A stretch of DNA of 64,000 nt from JBHFEI01 sp041928815 (GTDB lineage: Bacteria; Pseudomonadota; Alphaproteobacteria; Rhizobiales; Rhizobiaceae): assembly GCF_041928815.1 (NCBI RefSeq), contig NZ_JBHFEI010000001.1:516721-580720 (forward strand), read 5' to 3'. The position numbers and the translations under genes were made by a program. Positions 10,392 to 19,159 of the stretch are shown piece by piece. The notes beneath the pieces were generated by a model. The model was not told where the DNA came from. It saw only the letters and a list, made by a program, of their open reading frames with translations, and did not search any database. Position 1 is the first letter of the stretch, and each line of letters starts with the position of its first letter.

Positions 10392-11258
10392 TCAGCGTTC
10401 GCCGCCGCCCAGCGAATGGACGAAGACGGCCAGCTCCTTGACGGTCGTCTCGCCGAGACGCTCCTGCCAGGCGGGCATGACGCCCATGTGCGGCGCCCGG
10501 ATCTGCGCGGCGATCTCGGCCTCCGACGATCCGTAGAGCCAGATCGCATCGGTCAGGTCGGGAGCGCCGAACTCGCGGCTGCCCTTGCCGTCCTCGCCAT
10601 GGCAGGCGGCACAGTTGGCGGCGAAGAGGTCCTTGCCGGGCGCGACCGACGCCGCGTTGGCGACGGTCCCGCTCAGGCTCTTGACGAAGGTCGCGACCTG
10701 GCGGATCTCCTCGCCCTTCAGCATGTCGGCAAAGGCCGGCATCACCGAATCGCGGGTCTCGGCGTCCTGCGCGAAGCGGATGCCGTGGGCGATCGTCTGG
10801 CGGATCTCCTCCGCCTTGCCGCCCCAGAGCCAGTCGTCGTCGTTGAGGTTCGGAAACCCCTTCGAGCCTTCGGCGCCGGAGCCGTGGCACTGGACGCAGT
10901 TGACCTTGAAGGCGGCGGAACCGGCCGAGACCGCCACGGTCCTCAGTCCCTCGTCCGCCAGGATCTCGTCGACCGGCCGGGCGGCGATCTCCGCCGAATA
11001 GGCCGCCCGCGCCGCATCCGCCGCCTTCATCTCCTCGCCGACGGCGGCACGGCTCGACCAGCCGAGCATGCCCGTGGTCGAGGAGGAGATCAACGGCCAG
11101 GCCGGATAGGCGATGCAGTAGCCGATCGCGAAGAGGATCGTGGCGTAGAAGGTCCACAGCCACCAGCGCGGCAGCGGATTGTTGAGCTCCCGGATGCCGT
11201 CCCATTCGTGTCCGGTGGTGGCCACGCCGGAGAGTTCGTCAATATGGTTCTCGCTCAT
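10392..11258 (-). CDS. ccoP: cbb3 oxidase subunit III, dihaem cytochrome c CcoP (FixP)
   Basis: A 288-residue membrane-anchored dihaem c subunit that passes electrons from cytochrome bc1 to the oxidase. N-terminal DGIRELNNPLPRWWLWTFYAT is the CcoP signature with one membrane helix, followed by two haem sites, CVQCH (about residue 127) and CAACH (about residue 215), with later Met ligands (DSVMPAF, MGVMPAW). Directly after ccoQ with a one-base gap; last gene of ccoNOQP. Confidence 0.95.
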   Translation of the reverse strand: MSENHIDELSGVATTGHEWDGIRELNNPLPRWWLWTFYATILFAIGYCIAYPAWPLISSSTTGMLGWSSRAAVGEEMKAADAARAAYSAEIAARPVDEILADEGLRTVAVSAGSAAFKVNCVQCHGSGAEGSKGFPNLNDDDWLWGGKAEEIRQTIAHGIRFAQDAETRDSVMPAFADMLKGEEIRQVATFVKSLSGTVANAASVAPGKDLFAANCAACHGEDGKGSREFGAPDLTDAIWLYGSSEAEIAAQIRAPHMGVMPAWQERLGETTVKELAVFVHSLGGGER

Positions 11259-11259
11259 C

Positions 11260-11409
11260 TCACTCGTCCTTCAACGGAATGCCGGCGGCATCGCGGCTCA
11301 TGTCCTTGCTGCCGGGGCGGAAGGCGAAGGCGCAGGCGAGGACGAAGAAGATCGCCATGGCCAGAAGCCCCCAGCTGTCGGCGAAGGTGCGCATCATCTG
11401 GTAGTCCAT
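11260..11409 (-). CDS. ccoQ: cbb3 oxidase subunit CcoQ (FixQ)
   Basis: A 49-residue protein with one membrane span (WGLLAMAIFFVLACAFAFRPG) after MDYQMMRTFADS, ending in KDMSRDAAGIPLKDE. This is the usual CcoQ pattern; the subunit stabilises the CcoP-CcoNO contact. The start is set by GGAGGACGGGA in front of ATG 11409; upstream in-frame codons are ccoO tail sequence. Confidence 0.93.
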   Translation of the reverse strand: MDYQMMRTFADSWGLLAMAIFFVLACAFAFRPGSKDMSRDAAGIPLKDE

Positions 11410-11419
11410 TCCCGTCCTC

Positions 11420-12151
11420 CTACCGGTCGCCGCCGGTTTCGTCGTAGGTCTTGAAGTCGACCAGCGTGCCGAGCATCTGCAGGTAGGCGACGAGCGCATC
11501 CATCTCGGAGACCGTCTGCGGATTGCCGTCGAAATCGCCGGTCTTCACCTTGGCGTAGCGGGCCTCGAGGCCGCTCGTGTCGGCATCCGGGGTCGCCTGC
11601 GCCTCGAGGTCGGCCCTGGCATTGTCGATCATCTCCTGCGTGTAAGGCACGCCGACGCGGCTGTTCGCCGTCAGGTGGCCGGAGATGTTGGTGATCTCGA
11701 GCGGCGTCGTGGCGAGGAAGGCATAACTCGGCATGATCGATTCCGGCACGACGGAGCGCGGCTCGACGAGGTGCTGGACGTGCCAGGCGTTCGAATAGCG
11801 GTCGCCGACGCGGGCGAGGTCCGGGCCCGTCCGCTTCGAGCCCCACTGGAACGGATGGTCGTACATCGATTCCGCCGCGAGGCTGTAATGGCCGTAGCGC
11901 TCGACCTCGTCGCGGAAGGGCCGGATCATCTGGCTGTGGCAGACATAGCAGCCCTCACGGATATAGATGTTGCGGCCGGCGAGTTCGAGCGGCGTGTAGG
12001 GCCGCATGCCCTCCACCGTCTCGATTGTGTTCTGCAGGTAGAACAGCGGCGCGATCTCGACGATGCCGCCGACGGTGACGACGAGGAGGGAGCCGACGAG
12101 GAGCAGCGTGGCGTTGCGCTCGATGATGTGATGCTTGTCGAGGATCGACAT
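11420..12151 (-). CDS. ccoO: cbb3 oxidase subunit II, monohaem cytochrome c CcoO (FixO)
   Basis: A 243-residue subunit with an N-terminal membrane anchor ([20 protein letters not shown]) and one haem c site CYVCH in [15 protein letters not shown], followed by [17 protein letters not shown], all conserved in CcoO. It bridges electron flow from CcoP to CcoN. Located 11 bases after ccoN and 10 bases before ccoQ. Confidence 0.95.
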   Translation of the reverse strand: MSILDKHHIIERNATLLLVGSLLVVTVGGIVEIAPLFYLQNTIETVEGMRPYTPLELAGRNIYIREGCYVCHSQMIRPFRDEVERYGHYSLAAESMYDHPFQWGSKRTGPDLARVGDRYSNAWHVQHLVEPRSVVPESIMPSYAFLATTPLEITNISGHLTANSRVGVPYTQEMIDNARADLEAQATPDADTSGLEARYAKVKTGDFDGNPQTVSEMDALVAYLQMLGTLVDFKTYDETGGDR

Positions 12152-12162
12152 GGGTTAAGCTC

Positions 12163-13776
12163 CTATTCGGCGGGCTGCAGGCGGGGGGCGGCCGGGGCGC
12201 CCATCGGCGCCTCGTCGCGTTGGTAGCCGAGGATGGTCATCGTGACGTTGAAGGCCATGACCAGGGCGCCGGCGAGGTAGAGGCCGCCGCCGAGCGCGCG
12301 GATCAGGTAGTAGGTATGCAGGGCCGCGACGCTTTCGGCGAAGGAATAGACGAGGAAGCCCTGCGCATCGTGCTCGCGCCACATCAGGCCCTGCTGGATG
12401 CCCGCGACCCACATCACCGCCGCGTAGACGACGATGCCGAGCGTCGCCAGCCAGAAGTGCCAGCCGACCATGCGCAGCGAATAGAGCCGCTCGCGGTTCC
12501 ACAGTTTCGGCACGAGGAAGTAGAGCGCGCCGAAGGCGATCAGCCCGTTCCAGCCGAGCGCGCCCGAATGCACGTGGCCGATGGTCCAGTCGGTATAGTG
12601 GCTCAGCGAATTGACCGTCTTGATCGACATCATCGGGCCTTCGAAGGTCGACATGCCGTAAAACGCGATGGCCGCGACCATCATGCGCACGATCGGGTCG
12701 GTGCGCAGCTTGTCCCAGGCGCCCGACAGCGTCATCAGGCCGTTGATCATGCCGCCCCAGGAGGGCATCCACAGCATGATCGAGAACACCATGCCGAGCG
12801 TCTGCGCCCAGTCAGGCAGCGCGGTGAAGTGCAGGTGGTGGGGGCCTGCCCAGATGTAGAGGAAGATCAGCGCCCAGAAGTGGATGATCGAGAGGCGGTA
12901 GGAATAGATCGGCCGGTTCACCTGCTTCGGCACGAAATAATACATCATCCCGAGGAAGCCGGCCGTCAGGAAGAAGCCGACGGCGTTGTGGCCGTACCAC
13001 CATTGCGTCAGCGCGTCCTGCACGCCCGAGAAGGCGGAGTAGCTTTTCGCACCGAAGAACGAGACGGGGACCGCCAGGTTGTTGACGACGTGCAGCATGG
13101 CGATGGTGACGATGAAGGACAGGTAGAACCAGTTCGCCACGTAGATGTGCGGTTCCTTGCGCTTCAGGATCGTGCCGAGGAAGACAACGAGATAGGCGAC
13201 CCAGACGACGGTCAGCCACAGGTCGACATACCATTCGGGCTCGGCATATTCCCTGCCGGCCGTAACACCGAGCAGGTAGCCGGTCGCGGCCATGACGATG
13301 AAGAGCTGGTAGCCCCAGAAGACGAACCAGACGAGGTTGCCGCCGAAGAGCCGTGCCCGCGAGGTGTGCTGTACGACGTAGAAGGAGGTCGCCAGCAGCG
13401 CATTGCCGCAGAAGGCGAAGATCACGCCCGAGGTGTGCAGCGGCCGCATCCGGCCGAAATTGAACCAGGGCTCGATGTTGAGGTCGGGAAAGGCGAGCTG
13501 CAGCGCCACCACGACGCCGACGAGCAGGCCGACCACCGCCCAGACCATGGTCGCGATCACGCCGTAGCGGATCGGCTCGTCCATGTAGGCGGACGGATCG
13601 GCGACGGGGACGGTCGCGAAGTTCTCCCGGCGCAGGAGCACGACGACGGAGGCAAGCAGGACGAAGGCCAGCACCCACATATGGGCGGCGAAGACTTTTT
13701 CCGTCGCGAAACCGGCGGCGAGCACGGCAAGGAAACTGCCTATGCTCAAACTGATGATCGACTGTGCGTGTCGCAT
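12163..13776 (-). CDS. ccoN: cbb3 cytochrome oxidase catalytic subunit CcoN (FixN)
   Basis: A 537-residue haem-copper oxidase subunit with about 12 membrane helices, reducing oxygen at very high affinity. Haem and copper ligands appear in [29 protein letters not shown], and [20 protein letters not shown]. First gene of ccoNOQP, with an FNR-type box centred about 66 bases before its ATG. High-affinity cbb3 oxidases serve microaerobic growth and, in rhizobia, nodule respiration; symbiosis cannot be inferred here. Confidence 0.96.
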   Translation of the reverse strand: MRHAQSIISLSIGSFLAVLAAGFATEKVFAAHMWVLAFVLLASVVVLLRRENFATVPVADPSAYMDEPIRYGVIATMVWAVVGLLVGVVVALQLAFPDLNIEPWFNFGRMRPLHTSGVIFAFCGNALLATSFYVVQHTSRARLFGGNLVWFVFWGYQLFIVMAATGYLLGVTAGREYAEPEWYVDLWLTVVWVAYLVVFLGTILKRKEPHIYVANWFYLSFIVTIAMLHVVNNLAVPVSFFGAKSYSAFSGVQDALTQWWYGHNAVGFFLTAGFLGMMYYFVPKQVNRPIYSYRLSIIHFWALIFLYIWAGPHHLHFTALPDWAQTLGMVFSIMLWMPSWGGMINGLMTLSGAWDKLRTDPIVRMMVAAIAFYGMSTFEGPMMSIKTVNSLSHYTDWTIGHVHSGALGWNGLIAFGALYFLVPKLWNRERLYSLRMVGWHFWLATLGIVVYAAVMWVAGIQQGLMWREHDAQGFLVYSFAESVAALHTYYLIRALGGGLYLAGALVMAFNVTMTILGYQRDEAPMGAPAAPRLQPAE

Positions 13777-13835
13777 GAAGGAATCCCCGACTTTTCTGTG
13801 CCGGGAACACTTCGGCGATCAAGGCCGGTTCGGCC

Positions 13836-13849
13836 TTGATCTATGTCAA
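13836..13849. promoter_or_regulatory. FNR/FixK-type box between ccoN and the hemerythrin gene
   Basis: TTGATCTATGTCAA fits TTGAT-N4-ATCAA with one mismatch (GTCAA). Its centre is about 66 bases from the ccoN start on one side and about 67 bases from the hemerythrin start on the other, so one box could drive both directions. Confidence 0.8.
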
Positions 13850-13909
13850 GGTTTTGCGCGCCGCTTTCGGACAGGCTGCCGTCATCGGATCTGTTTCGGG
13901 AGCGCGTTG

Positions 13910-14437
13910 ATGGCGGTGGACGAGAGGAGAATGGAGGCCTGGCCGCATGGCTGCGAGATCGGGTGCCTCTCGCCGGAGGACCTCGCCGGGATGGACATCG
14001 GCGAGGCGATGGCGCTGATCCATGCCCGCAAGGTGTCACTGTGCGGCGAGCTCGAGAACATCGCCGATTCGCTGCCCGGCGGGATCGACGCGCTCGACTG
14101 CCTGGTGGCGGCAAGCCGCCTCCTGCCGCTGCTGCGCCGCGCCCATGCCTTCGAGGAGGCGCGGATCTTTCCGGCCTACGACGCGCTGACGGCCGGCGGG
14201 GGACCGGCCTCGACCGCGCGGCTGCGCGCCGAGCATATCGAGGACGAATGTTTCGCCGCAGACCTGACCGAGATCCTGCTCTCGGTCGGCCATGGCGGAC
14301 GGGTGGAGAATGCCGAGACCTTCGGCTTCATGCTGCGCGGCTTCTTCGAAGGGCTTCGCCGGCACATCGCCTTCGAGAACGAGCACGTCGTGCCGATCAT
14401 CCGCGACGCGGCGATCAGCCGCCGGAGCGCTGTCTGA
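13910..14437 (+). CDS. hemerythrin HHE domain protein
   Basis: A 175-residue four-helix protein with a hemerythrin-like di-iron ligand set: an early His (LIHARKVSL), HAFEEARIFP, AEHIEDE and HIAFENEHVVP, that is, H-HxxxE-H-HxxxE. Such proteins bind or sense oxygen or nitric oxide, or protect iron centres. GGGAG seven bases before ATG 13910 fixes the start. Divergent from ccoN with a shared FNR-type box, and its 3' end overlaps the convergent fnrN by 23 bases, so a microaerobic role is likely but inferred. Confidence 0.8.
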   Translation: MAVDERRMEAWPHGCEIGCLSPEDLAGMDIGEAMALIHARKVSLCGELENIADSLPGGIDALDCLVAASRLLPLLRRAHAFEEARIFPAYDALTAGGGPASTARLRAEHIEDECFAADLTEILLSVGHGGRVENAETFGFMLRGFFEGLRRHIAFENEHVVPIIRDAAISRRSAV

Positions 14438-15149
14438 GCCGATCGATGCTGTCGACGGTGATGTGGCGGTTCTGCGCAATGCCGATCACGCCCTCGACCT
14501 TGAGCTTGGTCAGCTGCCGGCTCACCGTCTCGATGGTCAGGCCGAGGAAATCGGCGATCTCCAGGCGCGACATCGGCAGGTCGAAGGAGGTGGCGCCCGA
14601 GGCGGCGCCCGCCTCCGGATCGATGTAGCTCGCGATCAGCAGGAGATAGCTCGCCACTTTCTCGAGCGCCGTCTTGCGCCCGAGCGTCAGCATCCAGCTG
14701 CGCGCCTCGTCGAGCTCCCGGAGCGTCTGCGCGTGCAGCCGGTGTTCGAGCTCGGGCGATTCGCGGATCAGCCGGTCGATCGTCCGCTTCGGGAAGGAAC
14801 AGAGCACGACGCCGGTCGCCGCCTGCGCGGTGATCGCGCTTTCGGCCTGGAACGGCCGGCCGAGGAAATCGGGGGCGAACTGCAGGCCGACGATCTGCTC
14901 GCGCCCGTCCGGCAGGCTTTTCGTCAGCTTGACCACCCCGGAGAGGATGTTCGAATAGCCCTCAACCGTCTCCGCGTCGCCGACCAGTTCGCCGCCGCTG
15001 TCGACATGGTGCTTCGACGAGGTCTTGGCCAGCGCCACGAGCTGCTCGGGCGCCAGCGCCCCGCAGACGCCGCGATGGCGCGCCTCGCAGGCCATGCAGA
15101 GCACCGGTATGCCGGCCGTGTGAACGTCCTGTCTGCGGCTCATCACCAT
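14415..15149 (-). CDS. fnrN: oxygen-sensing Crp/Fnr regulator FnrN
   Basis: A 244-residue FNR-type regulator. Three N-terminal cysteines (C18, C21, C29 in CMACEARHRGVC) plus C117 (VVLCSF) can hold an oxygen-labile [4Fe-4S] cluster, unlike FixK, which lacks them. The C-terminal helix-turn-helix ends in ETVSRQLTKL with the E--SR recognition pattern for TTGAT half sites. Start ATG 15149 or ATG 15143 (two codons shorter) cannot be separated. A perfect box 50 bases upstream, shared with hemN, suggests autoregulation. Confidence 0.9.
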   Translation of the reverse strand: MVMSRRQDVHTAGIPVLCMACEARHRGVCGALAPEQLVALAKTSSKHHVDSGGELVGDAETVEGYSNILSGVVKLTKSLPDGREQIVGLQFAPDFLGRPFQAESAITAQAATGVVLCSFPKRTIDRLIRESPELEHRLHAQTLRELDEARSWMLTLGRKTALEKVASYLLLIASYIDPEAGAASGATSFDLPMSRLEIADFLGLTIETVSRQLTKLKVEGVIGIAQNRHITVDSIDRLRQRSGG

Positions 15150-15198
15150 TCCACGTCTTTGCGCGACCGCGACCGGCAGGGGGCGCAGCCGCGGCGGG

Positions 15199-15212
15199 TT
15201 GATCGAAATCAA
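15199..15212. promoter_or_regulatory. FNR-type box between fnrN and hemN
   Basis: TTGATCGAAATCAA is a perfect TTGAT-N4-ATCAA palindrome in the 121-base divergent gap. It lies about 59 bases before hemN and 50 bases before fnrN, fitting activation of hemN and feedback on fnrN. Confidence 0.87.
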
Positions 15213-15270
15213 GGAGCAACCAGCACCTGTGCGCGACAATAGGCCAAATCCGCCGGAAGTGAAAAGCCCC

Positions 15271-16620
15271 ATGAATGACGCACCCGCCCTGCCCCCGATC
15301 GAGACCGCGCCGCGCTACACCAGCTATCCGACCGCGCCGCACTTCCATTCGAGCGTCGGCCCGCAGACTTTGGCGGCCTGGATCGCGGCCATACCGCCGG
15401 TCGACGAGGTCAGCCTCTATCTCCACATCCCCTATTGCGACCAGCTCTGCTGGTTCTGTGCCTGCAACACCAAGCACACGACCCGCTACCATGTCGTCGA
15501 GACCTATCTCGCCAGCCTGAAGGCGGAAATCGCGGCGGTCGCGGCGCGGCTGCCGAAGCGCGTGCGCGTCTCCTCGGTCCATTACGGCGGCGGCTCGCCG
15601 ACCATCCTGACGCCCGACGACCTCACGGACCTCGACCGGGCCCTGCGCGGCGCCTTCACCCTGACCGACGATGCCGAGGTCAGCATCGAGATCGACCCGC
15701 GCGACATGGACGAGGGCCGCTACGACGCGCTCGCCCGGATCGGCGCCACCCGCGCCAGCATCGGCGTTCAGGATTTCGACACGCGCGTGCAGGCGGCGAT
15801 CAACCGCCACCAGAGCTTCGCGATGACGCGCGAGGCGGTCGTCGCCTGCCGGGCGCGCGGCATCGCCTCGGTCAATCTCGACCTCGTCTACGGCCTTCCC
15901 CTCCAGACGGTGACGAGCGTTTCGGCGACCGTCGCCGAGGCGCTGACGCTGAAGCCGGACCGCATCGCGCTTTTCGGCTATGCCCATGTTCCCTGGTTCA
16001 AGAAGCACCAGACGCAGATCCGCCCGGAATGGCTGCCCGGACCTGAGGACCGGCTCGACCAGTCGGCCGCGGCACGGACGCTGATCCTTGGCGAGGCCTA
16101 CGATCCGGTCGGCCTCGACCATTTCGCCCTTCCGCCGGATTCGCTGTCGCTTGCCGCCCGCACCGGCCGGCTCAGGCGCAATTTCCAGGGCTATACGGCC
16201 GACCGGGCCACGACGCTGATCGGGCTCGGGGCATCCTCGGTCAGCCAGTTCCCGCAGGGCTACGCGCAGAACGCCACGGCGGCGGCCGTCTACGAGCGGA
16301 TGATCGGCGCAGGCACGCTCGCGACCGCGCGCGGCATCGCGCTCACCGACGACGACCGCGTGCGCGGCTGGATCATCGAGCGGCTGATGTGCGATTTCGG
16401 CTTTTCAACGCGCGACGCGCTCGGGCAGTTCGGCGCGGCGGCGAAGTCCGTGCTCACGGAGGCCGAGAGGATCGCCGCCGCCGAGGGCGGCACCCGTTGC
16501 CTCTGGAACGACGGCGCCTTCCGCATCACCGCCGCGGGACGGCCCTTCGTGCGCCAGATCGCCGCCCGCTTCGACGCCTATCTCCGCGACGGACCCGCAC
16601 GACATTCGCTCGCCGTCTGA
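15271..16620 (+). CDS. hemN: oxygen-independent coproporphyrinogen III oxidase HemN
   Basis: A 449-residue radical-SAM enzyme making protoporphyrinogen without oxygen, supplying haem for the cbb3 oxidase at low oxygen. Hallmarks: RYTSYPTAPHF, the cluster motif YCDQLCWFCAC (Cx3CxxC), the glycine motif HYGGGSPTIL, SIEIDPRDM, NLDLVYGLPLQT and FGYAHVPW. ATG 15271 is preceded by GGAAG; an upstream in-frame extension overlaps the FNR box and is not used. Divergent from fnrN. Confidence 0.95.
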   Translation: MNDAPALPPIETAPRYTSYPTAPHFHSSVGPQTLAAWIAAIPPVDEVSLYLHIPYCDQLCWFCACNTKHTTRYHVVETYLASLKAEIAAVAARLPKRVRVSSVHYGGGSPTILTPDDLTDLDRALRGAFTLTDDAEVSIEIDPRDMDEGRYDALARIGATRASIGVQDFDTRVQAAINRHQSFAMTREAVVACRARGIASVNLDLVYGLPLQTVTSVSATVAEALTLKPDRIALFGYAHVPWFKKHQTQIRPEWLPGPEDRLDQSAAARTLILGEAYDPVGLDHFALPPDSLSLAARTGRLRRNFQGYTADRATTLIGLGASSVSQFPQGYAQNATAAAVYERMIGAGTLATARGIALTDDDRVRGWIIERLMCDFGFSTRDALGQFGAAAKSVLTEAERIAAAEGGTRCLWNDGAFRITAAGRPFVRQIAARFDAYLRDGPARHSLAV

Positions 16621-16654
16621 GCCCTTGCCGCAAGAAACGGGGACGCCAGAGCCG

Positions 16655-16840
16655 TCATCGTTTCCCGCCGTTCTGCTGCTCGCGTTCGAGGCGCATGCGA
16701 CGCAGCGCCTCGGTCTTGCGCGCCGTCTGCGCGCGGCTTTCCTCGATGGCGTCCTTTGCCGCCTTCTTGGAAAGGTCGAAATCGCCGCGCGGCGAGGCCC
16801 CGCGCGGCCTGCGGGCGGCCTTTTCGTCCTGATCCGTCAC
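16655..16840 (-). CDS. small charged hypothetical protein
   Basis: A 61-residue, very hydrophilic protein starting VTDQDEKAARRPRG and containing DFDLSKKAAKDAIEESRAQT and a C-terminal helix LRRMRLEREQQNGGKR. No family recognised. GTG start at 16840 with a strong GAGGAGGG ribosome site nine bases upstream, which is the main reason to accept it. It converges on hemN with a 34-base gap. Probably a long amphipathic or coiled helix. Confidence 0.6.
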   Translation of the reverse strand: MTDQDEKAARRPRGASPRGDFDLSKKAAKDAIEESRAQTARKTEALRRMRLEREQQNGGKR

Positions 16841-16962
16841 GATCCCTGACCCTCCTCACATCGTCGGCGTGCCGTTTTCGACATTCCGGATAGGCCGGCG
16901 GCTCGGGTCGGTCATTCAATTAGTTTAACGCGGCCTCGATTGCCGGCGCCGGACGGGAATAC

Positions 16963-16987
16963 CGAACCAAACGGCCGCTCATGCGTT
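16963..16987 (+). promoter_or_regulatory. EcfG-type stress promoter of csbD
   Basis: CGAAC, exactly 16 bases, CGTT: one mismatch from the alphaproteobacterial EcfG consensus GGAAC-N16/17-CGTT. The -10 lies 39 bases before the csbD ATG. Confidence 0.6.
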
Positions 16988-17025
16988 TCATAGGCGTCAA
17001 ACAATTCCAACGAAGGAGGTCTCCC

Positions 17026-17232
17026 ATGGACTGGAATCGCGTCGAAGGAAACTGGAAGCAGGTCAAGGGCAAGATCAAGGAACAGTGGGGCAAGCTCACC
17101 GACGACGATCTCGACCAGATCAACGGCCGCCGCGAGCAGCTCGAAGGCAAGATCCAGGAGCGCTACGGGATCGAGAAGGACCGCGTTACGCGCGATGTCG
17201 ACAGCTGGTACGGCAATCAGTCCTGGCACTGA
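17026..17232 (+). CDS. CsbD family stress-response protein
   Basis: A 68-residue CsbD-like protein: MDWNRVEGNWKQVKGKIKEQ, then WGKLTDDDLDQINGRREQLEG and IQERYGIEKD, ending WYGNQSWH. CsbD proteins are abundant small general stress proteins of unknown mechanism. Strong AAGGAGG site before ATG 17026. An EcfG-like promoter lies upstream and a TTCG-tetraloop terminator follows, so this is a monocistronic stress gene. Confidence 0.92.
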   Translation: MDWNRVEGNWKQVKGKIKEQWGKLTDDDLDQINGRREQLEGKIQERYGIEKDRVTRDVDSWYGNQSWH

Positions 17233-17257
17233 CGCTCTCGGCTTTCCCCTTCATGGA

Positions 17258-17282
17258 CCCCGCTTCGGCGGGGTTTTCTTTT
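17258..17282 (+). terminator. intrinsic terminator after csbD
   Basis: Stem CCCCGC, stable TTCG tetraloop, GCGGGG, then TTTTCTTTT, 25 bases after the csbD stop. Confidence 0.92.
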
Positions 17283-17337
17283 GGCTTGATCTCTGCGGCG
17301 AAATAGAACAAAATAGGAACATTCGCAGGAGGCCGGG

Positions 17338-17517
17338 ATGCGCAATCTGGAAGACGTGCTGAACAGGACCAAGGATATCGTGGCGCAGTCGCGCGCCTTT
17401 CGCGAGCGTCAGCGCCAGTTTCGCCTCGACGTGCAGCGGATCATCGATCCGCCGGTGACGAAGACCGGACAGTTCTATTTCGTCTTCGACCGCCCGGAAG
17501 AGCCGGTCCGGCATTGA
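17338..17517 (+). CDS. small hypothetical protein (59 aa), coupled to the next gene
   Basis: MRNLEDVLNRTKDIVAQSRA followed by FRERQRQFRLDVQRIIDPPV and a C-terminal GQFYFVFDRPEEP. Mostly helical and basic, no known domain recognised. AGGAGG six bases before ATG 17338 is an excellent ribosome site. The stop codon overlaps the next start (TGATG), indicating a two-gene unit. Confidence 0.7.
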   Translation: MRNLEDVLNRTKDIVAQSRAFRERQRQFRLDVQRIIDPPVTKTGQFYFVFDRPEEPVRH

Positions 17518-17768
17518 TGGCGGTCGTCGAGAGAAGGCCCTGCCGGCAGTCGGACGCGATGTGGCCCTGCCTCCCGGAGGCGTCCGCTGCCGGGTATGGC
17601 GAGGTGGATGCGCTCGTCCGCCGTCACGGGGGCGATTGGCGCGCGGCGATCGCACGCCTTGCCGACGAGCGCCGTCTGCTGCGCCAGCGGCTGGCGCTGG
17701 CAGAGATCGTCCTTGGGCTCGGGGATGCGGGCCTTGCAGGCCTTTCCGGACCCGCGGACAGACGCTGA
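17517..17768 (+). CDS. small hypothetical protein (83 aa), translationally coupled
   Basis: An 83-residue protein starting MAVVERRPCRQSDAMWPCLP; the middle DALVRRHGGDWRAAIARLADERRLL looks like a short helical bundle. No family recognised. Its ATG shares one base with the stop of the 59-residue gene, so it is probably translated by re-initiation and works with that partner. It ends 13 bases before a convergent Crp/Fnr gene. Confidence 0.6.
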   Translation: MAVVERRPCRQSDAMWPCLPEASAAGYGEVDALVRRHGGDWRAAIARLADERRLLRQRLALAEIVLGLGDAGLAGLSGPADRR

Positions 17769-17781
17769 CGCAACACGGGCG

Positions 17782-18501
17782 TCAACGCGGTTCGCGCTGG
17801 AGGTTGAGGTAGGTTGGATCGAATTCGGCAATGTGCCGCAGCGCTGCCCAGTCGAGGATCTCGATCTGGTGGTTCGCCCAGGTGAGGACGCCGTCTCCGC
17901 GCAGGCTCTGCAGCGTCTTGTTGAGATGGACGACCGACATGCCGAGCACGTCGGCAAGCACGGTCTGGGACACCGGAAACTGGAAACTGTCGCCGACGAC
18001 GCGCCCGACCACCGACAGGCGCATGAAGAGTTCGCAGACGAGATGGGCAAGCTGGGCCTTGCTCGAGCGCCGCCCCATCGCCACGATCCATTCCCGATGG
18101 ATGGCGGCGTCCTTCAGCGTGTCGAGCCAGAGCATCCGCGTCAGGTGCGGCTCCGTTTCCGTCACCTTGCGCAGGTCGGCATGGTCGACGACGACGATGC
18201 TGCAGGCCGACAGGGCGAGGATGCCATGGTCCATGGTCTTAAGAAGAAAGGCATGGAGGTCGACGAAGTCGCCGGCGATCTGCAGGGCGGTGATCTGGCG
18301 CCGGCCGTCCTCCAGAAGCTTGTAGCGCGCGGCGAACCCGTCGATGATCAGCGTGCTGACGCCCGGGCGGGCGCCCTGCGAGACGATGTCGCTGCCGGAA
18401 CCGATGGTCGAGGCACGGCAGCAGATCGCCCGCAGGATCGCCTTCTCCTCCTCCGAGAGAACGTCACGGCATTCGAGATTGGCGAACAGGCATTCGATCA
18501 C
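17782..18501 (-). CDS. Crp/Fnr family transcriptional regulator
   Basis: About 239 residues: a cyclic-nucleotide-type beta roll (DIVSQGARPGVSTLIIDGFAA, LQIAGDFVDLHAFLL) and a C-terminal helix-turn-helix (VSQTVLADVLGMSVVHLNKT). It lacks the FNR cysteine set and has N rather than SR in the recognition helix, so its target differs from TTGAT boxes. GTG 18501 is chosen because CTGGAG precedes it and the length then matches the rhizobial family; the frame is open to 18639. Ligand unknown. Confidence 0.8.
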   Translation of the reverse strand: MIECLFANLECRDVLSEEEKAILRAICCRASTIGSGSDIVSQGARPGVSTLIIDGFAARYKLLEDGRRQITALQIAGDFVDLHAFLLKTMDHGILALSACSIVVVDHADLRKVTETEPHLTRMLWLDTLKDAAIHREWIVAMGRRSSKAQLAHLVCELFMRLSVVGRVVGDSFQFPVSQTVLADVLGMSVVHLNKTLQSLRGDGVLTWANHQIEILDWAALRHIAEFDPTYLNLQREPR

Positions 18502-18671
18502 GAAACGCTCCAGATCGTGCGGTTTGCGCCGCGCCGCCGCGAGGGGAGAGCGGCCGGCCGGGACGGGCCGACCACGGAAAGCCACGGCGGACGCGTCTAA
18601 AATCCCGATGAAATCTAGGAAGGGACGAGAGGAAGTCACGGACGGAGGCGCAAATTTTGTCGCCCGCGGCG

Positions 18672-18926
18672 TCAGGAGGGCATGGTGCCGTCATGATTGC
18701 AGAAGCAGAGATCGAAACGCAGCCGCACCACGACACGGGTGACGTGCGCCTCGTCGCGGACATGCACCTCGAGCGGCCGGTCGCTGCCCGGCGGTCCGTC
18801 ATGGGCGATTTCGGTCAGCACGGTCTTGGCCTCGGCGATGGCGTCGCCGACATCGGCAAAGTCGAAGGGCTGCTCGATCGAGACGACGCCGTCCTGGTCG
18901 TGCACGTCGAAATAGAAGGTTGGCAT
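18672..18926 (-). CDS. DUF6894-like small protein
   Basis: An 84-residue protein beginning MPTFYFDVHDQDGVVSIEQP, with DFADVGDAIAEAKTVLTEIA and DRPLEVHVRDEAHVTRVVVR. The opening xPxYyFdvxd and the Asp/Glu-rich middle match the small DUF6894 proteins common in Rhizobiales, function unknown. ATG 18926 follows GAGCGG; ATG 18941 five codons earlier is an alternative. Monocistronic. Confidence 0.72.
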   Translation of the reverse strand: MPTFYFDVHDQDGVVSIEQPFDFADVGDAIAEAKTVLTEIAHDGPPGSDRPLEVHVRDEAHVTRVVVRLRFDLCFCNHDGTMPS

Positions 18927-19096
18927 ACCGTCACCGCTCATTTCGGATTGCAGACACGAGACGCGCGCTCGCAGGCCATGCGCCCACAACGCTTGCGGGC
19001 GCAGATGGTTCAACGCCCCTGCCTCCCCCTCCAGCCGCGGCGAGGGCGTTCCGGCGACATAGGAGACGGGCGTGGCCGAAGAACACCGGCATGGCG

Positions 19097-19124
19097 GGAA
19101 CAAAGTGCCGCCCGAGAAAGTTTT
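19097..19124 (+). promoter_or_regulatory. possible EcfG-like promoter of the 25-residue peptide gene
   Basis: GGAAC, 16 bases, AAGTTTT. The -35 is perfect but the -10 departs from CGTT, so this is weak. It ends 35 bases before the peptide ATG. Confidence 0.35.
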
Positions 19125-19159
19125 CAGGTCAACCGAAAGCCAAGGAAAGGAAGTGGACC

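Noticed and set aside
18927..19100. GGAAC on the minus strand upstream of the DUF6894-like gene considered as a stress promoter
   Set aside because: No CGTT at 16-17 bases spacing.
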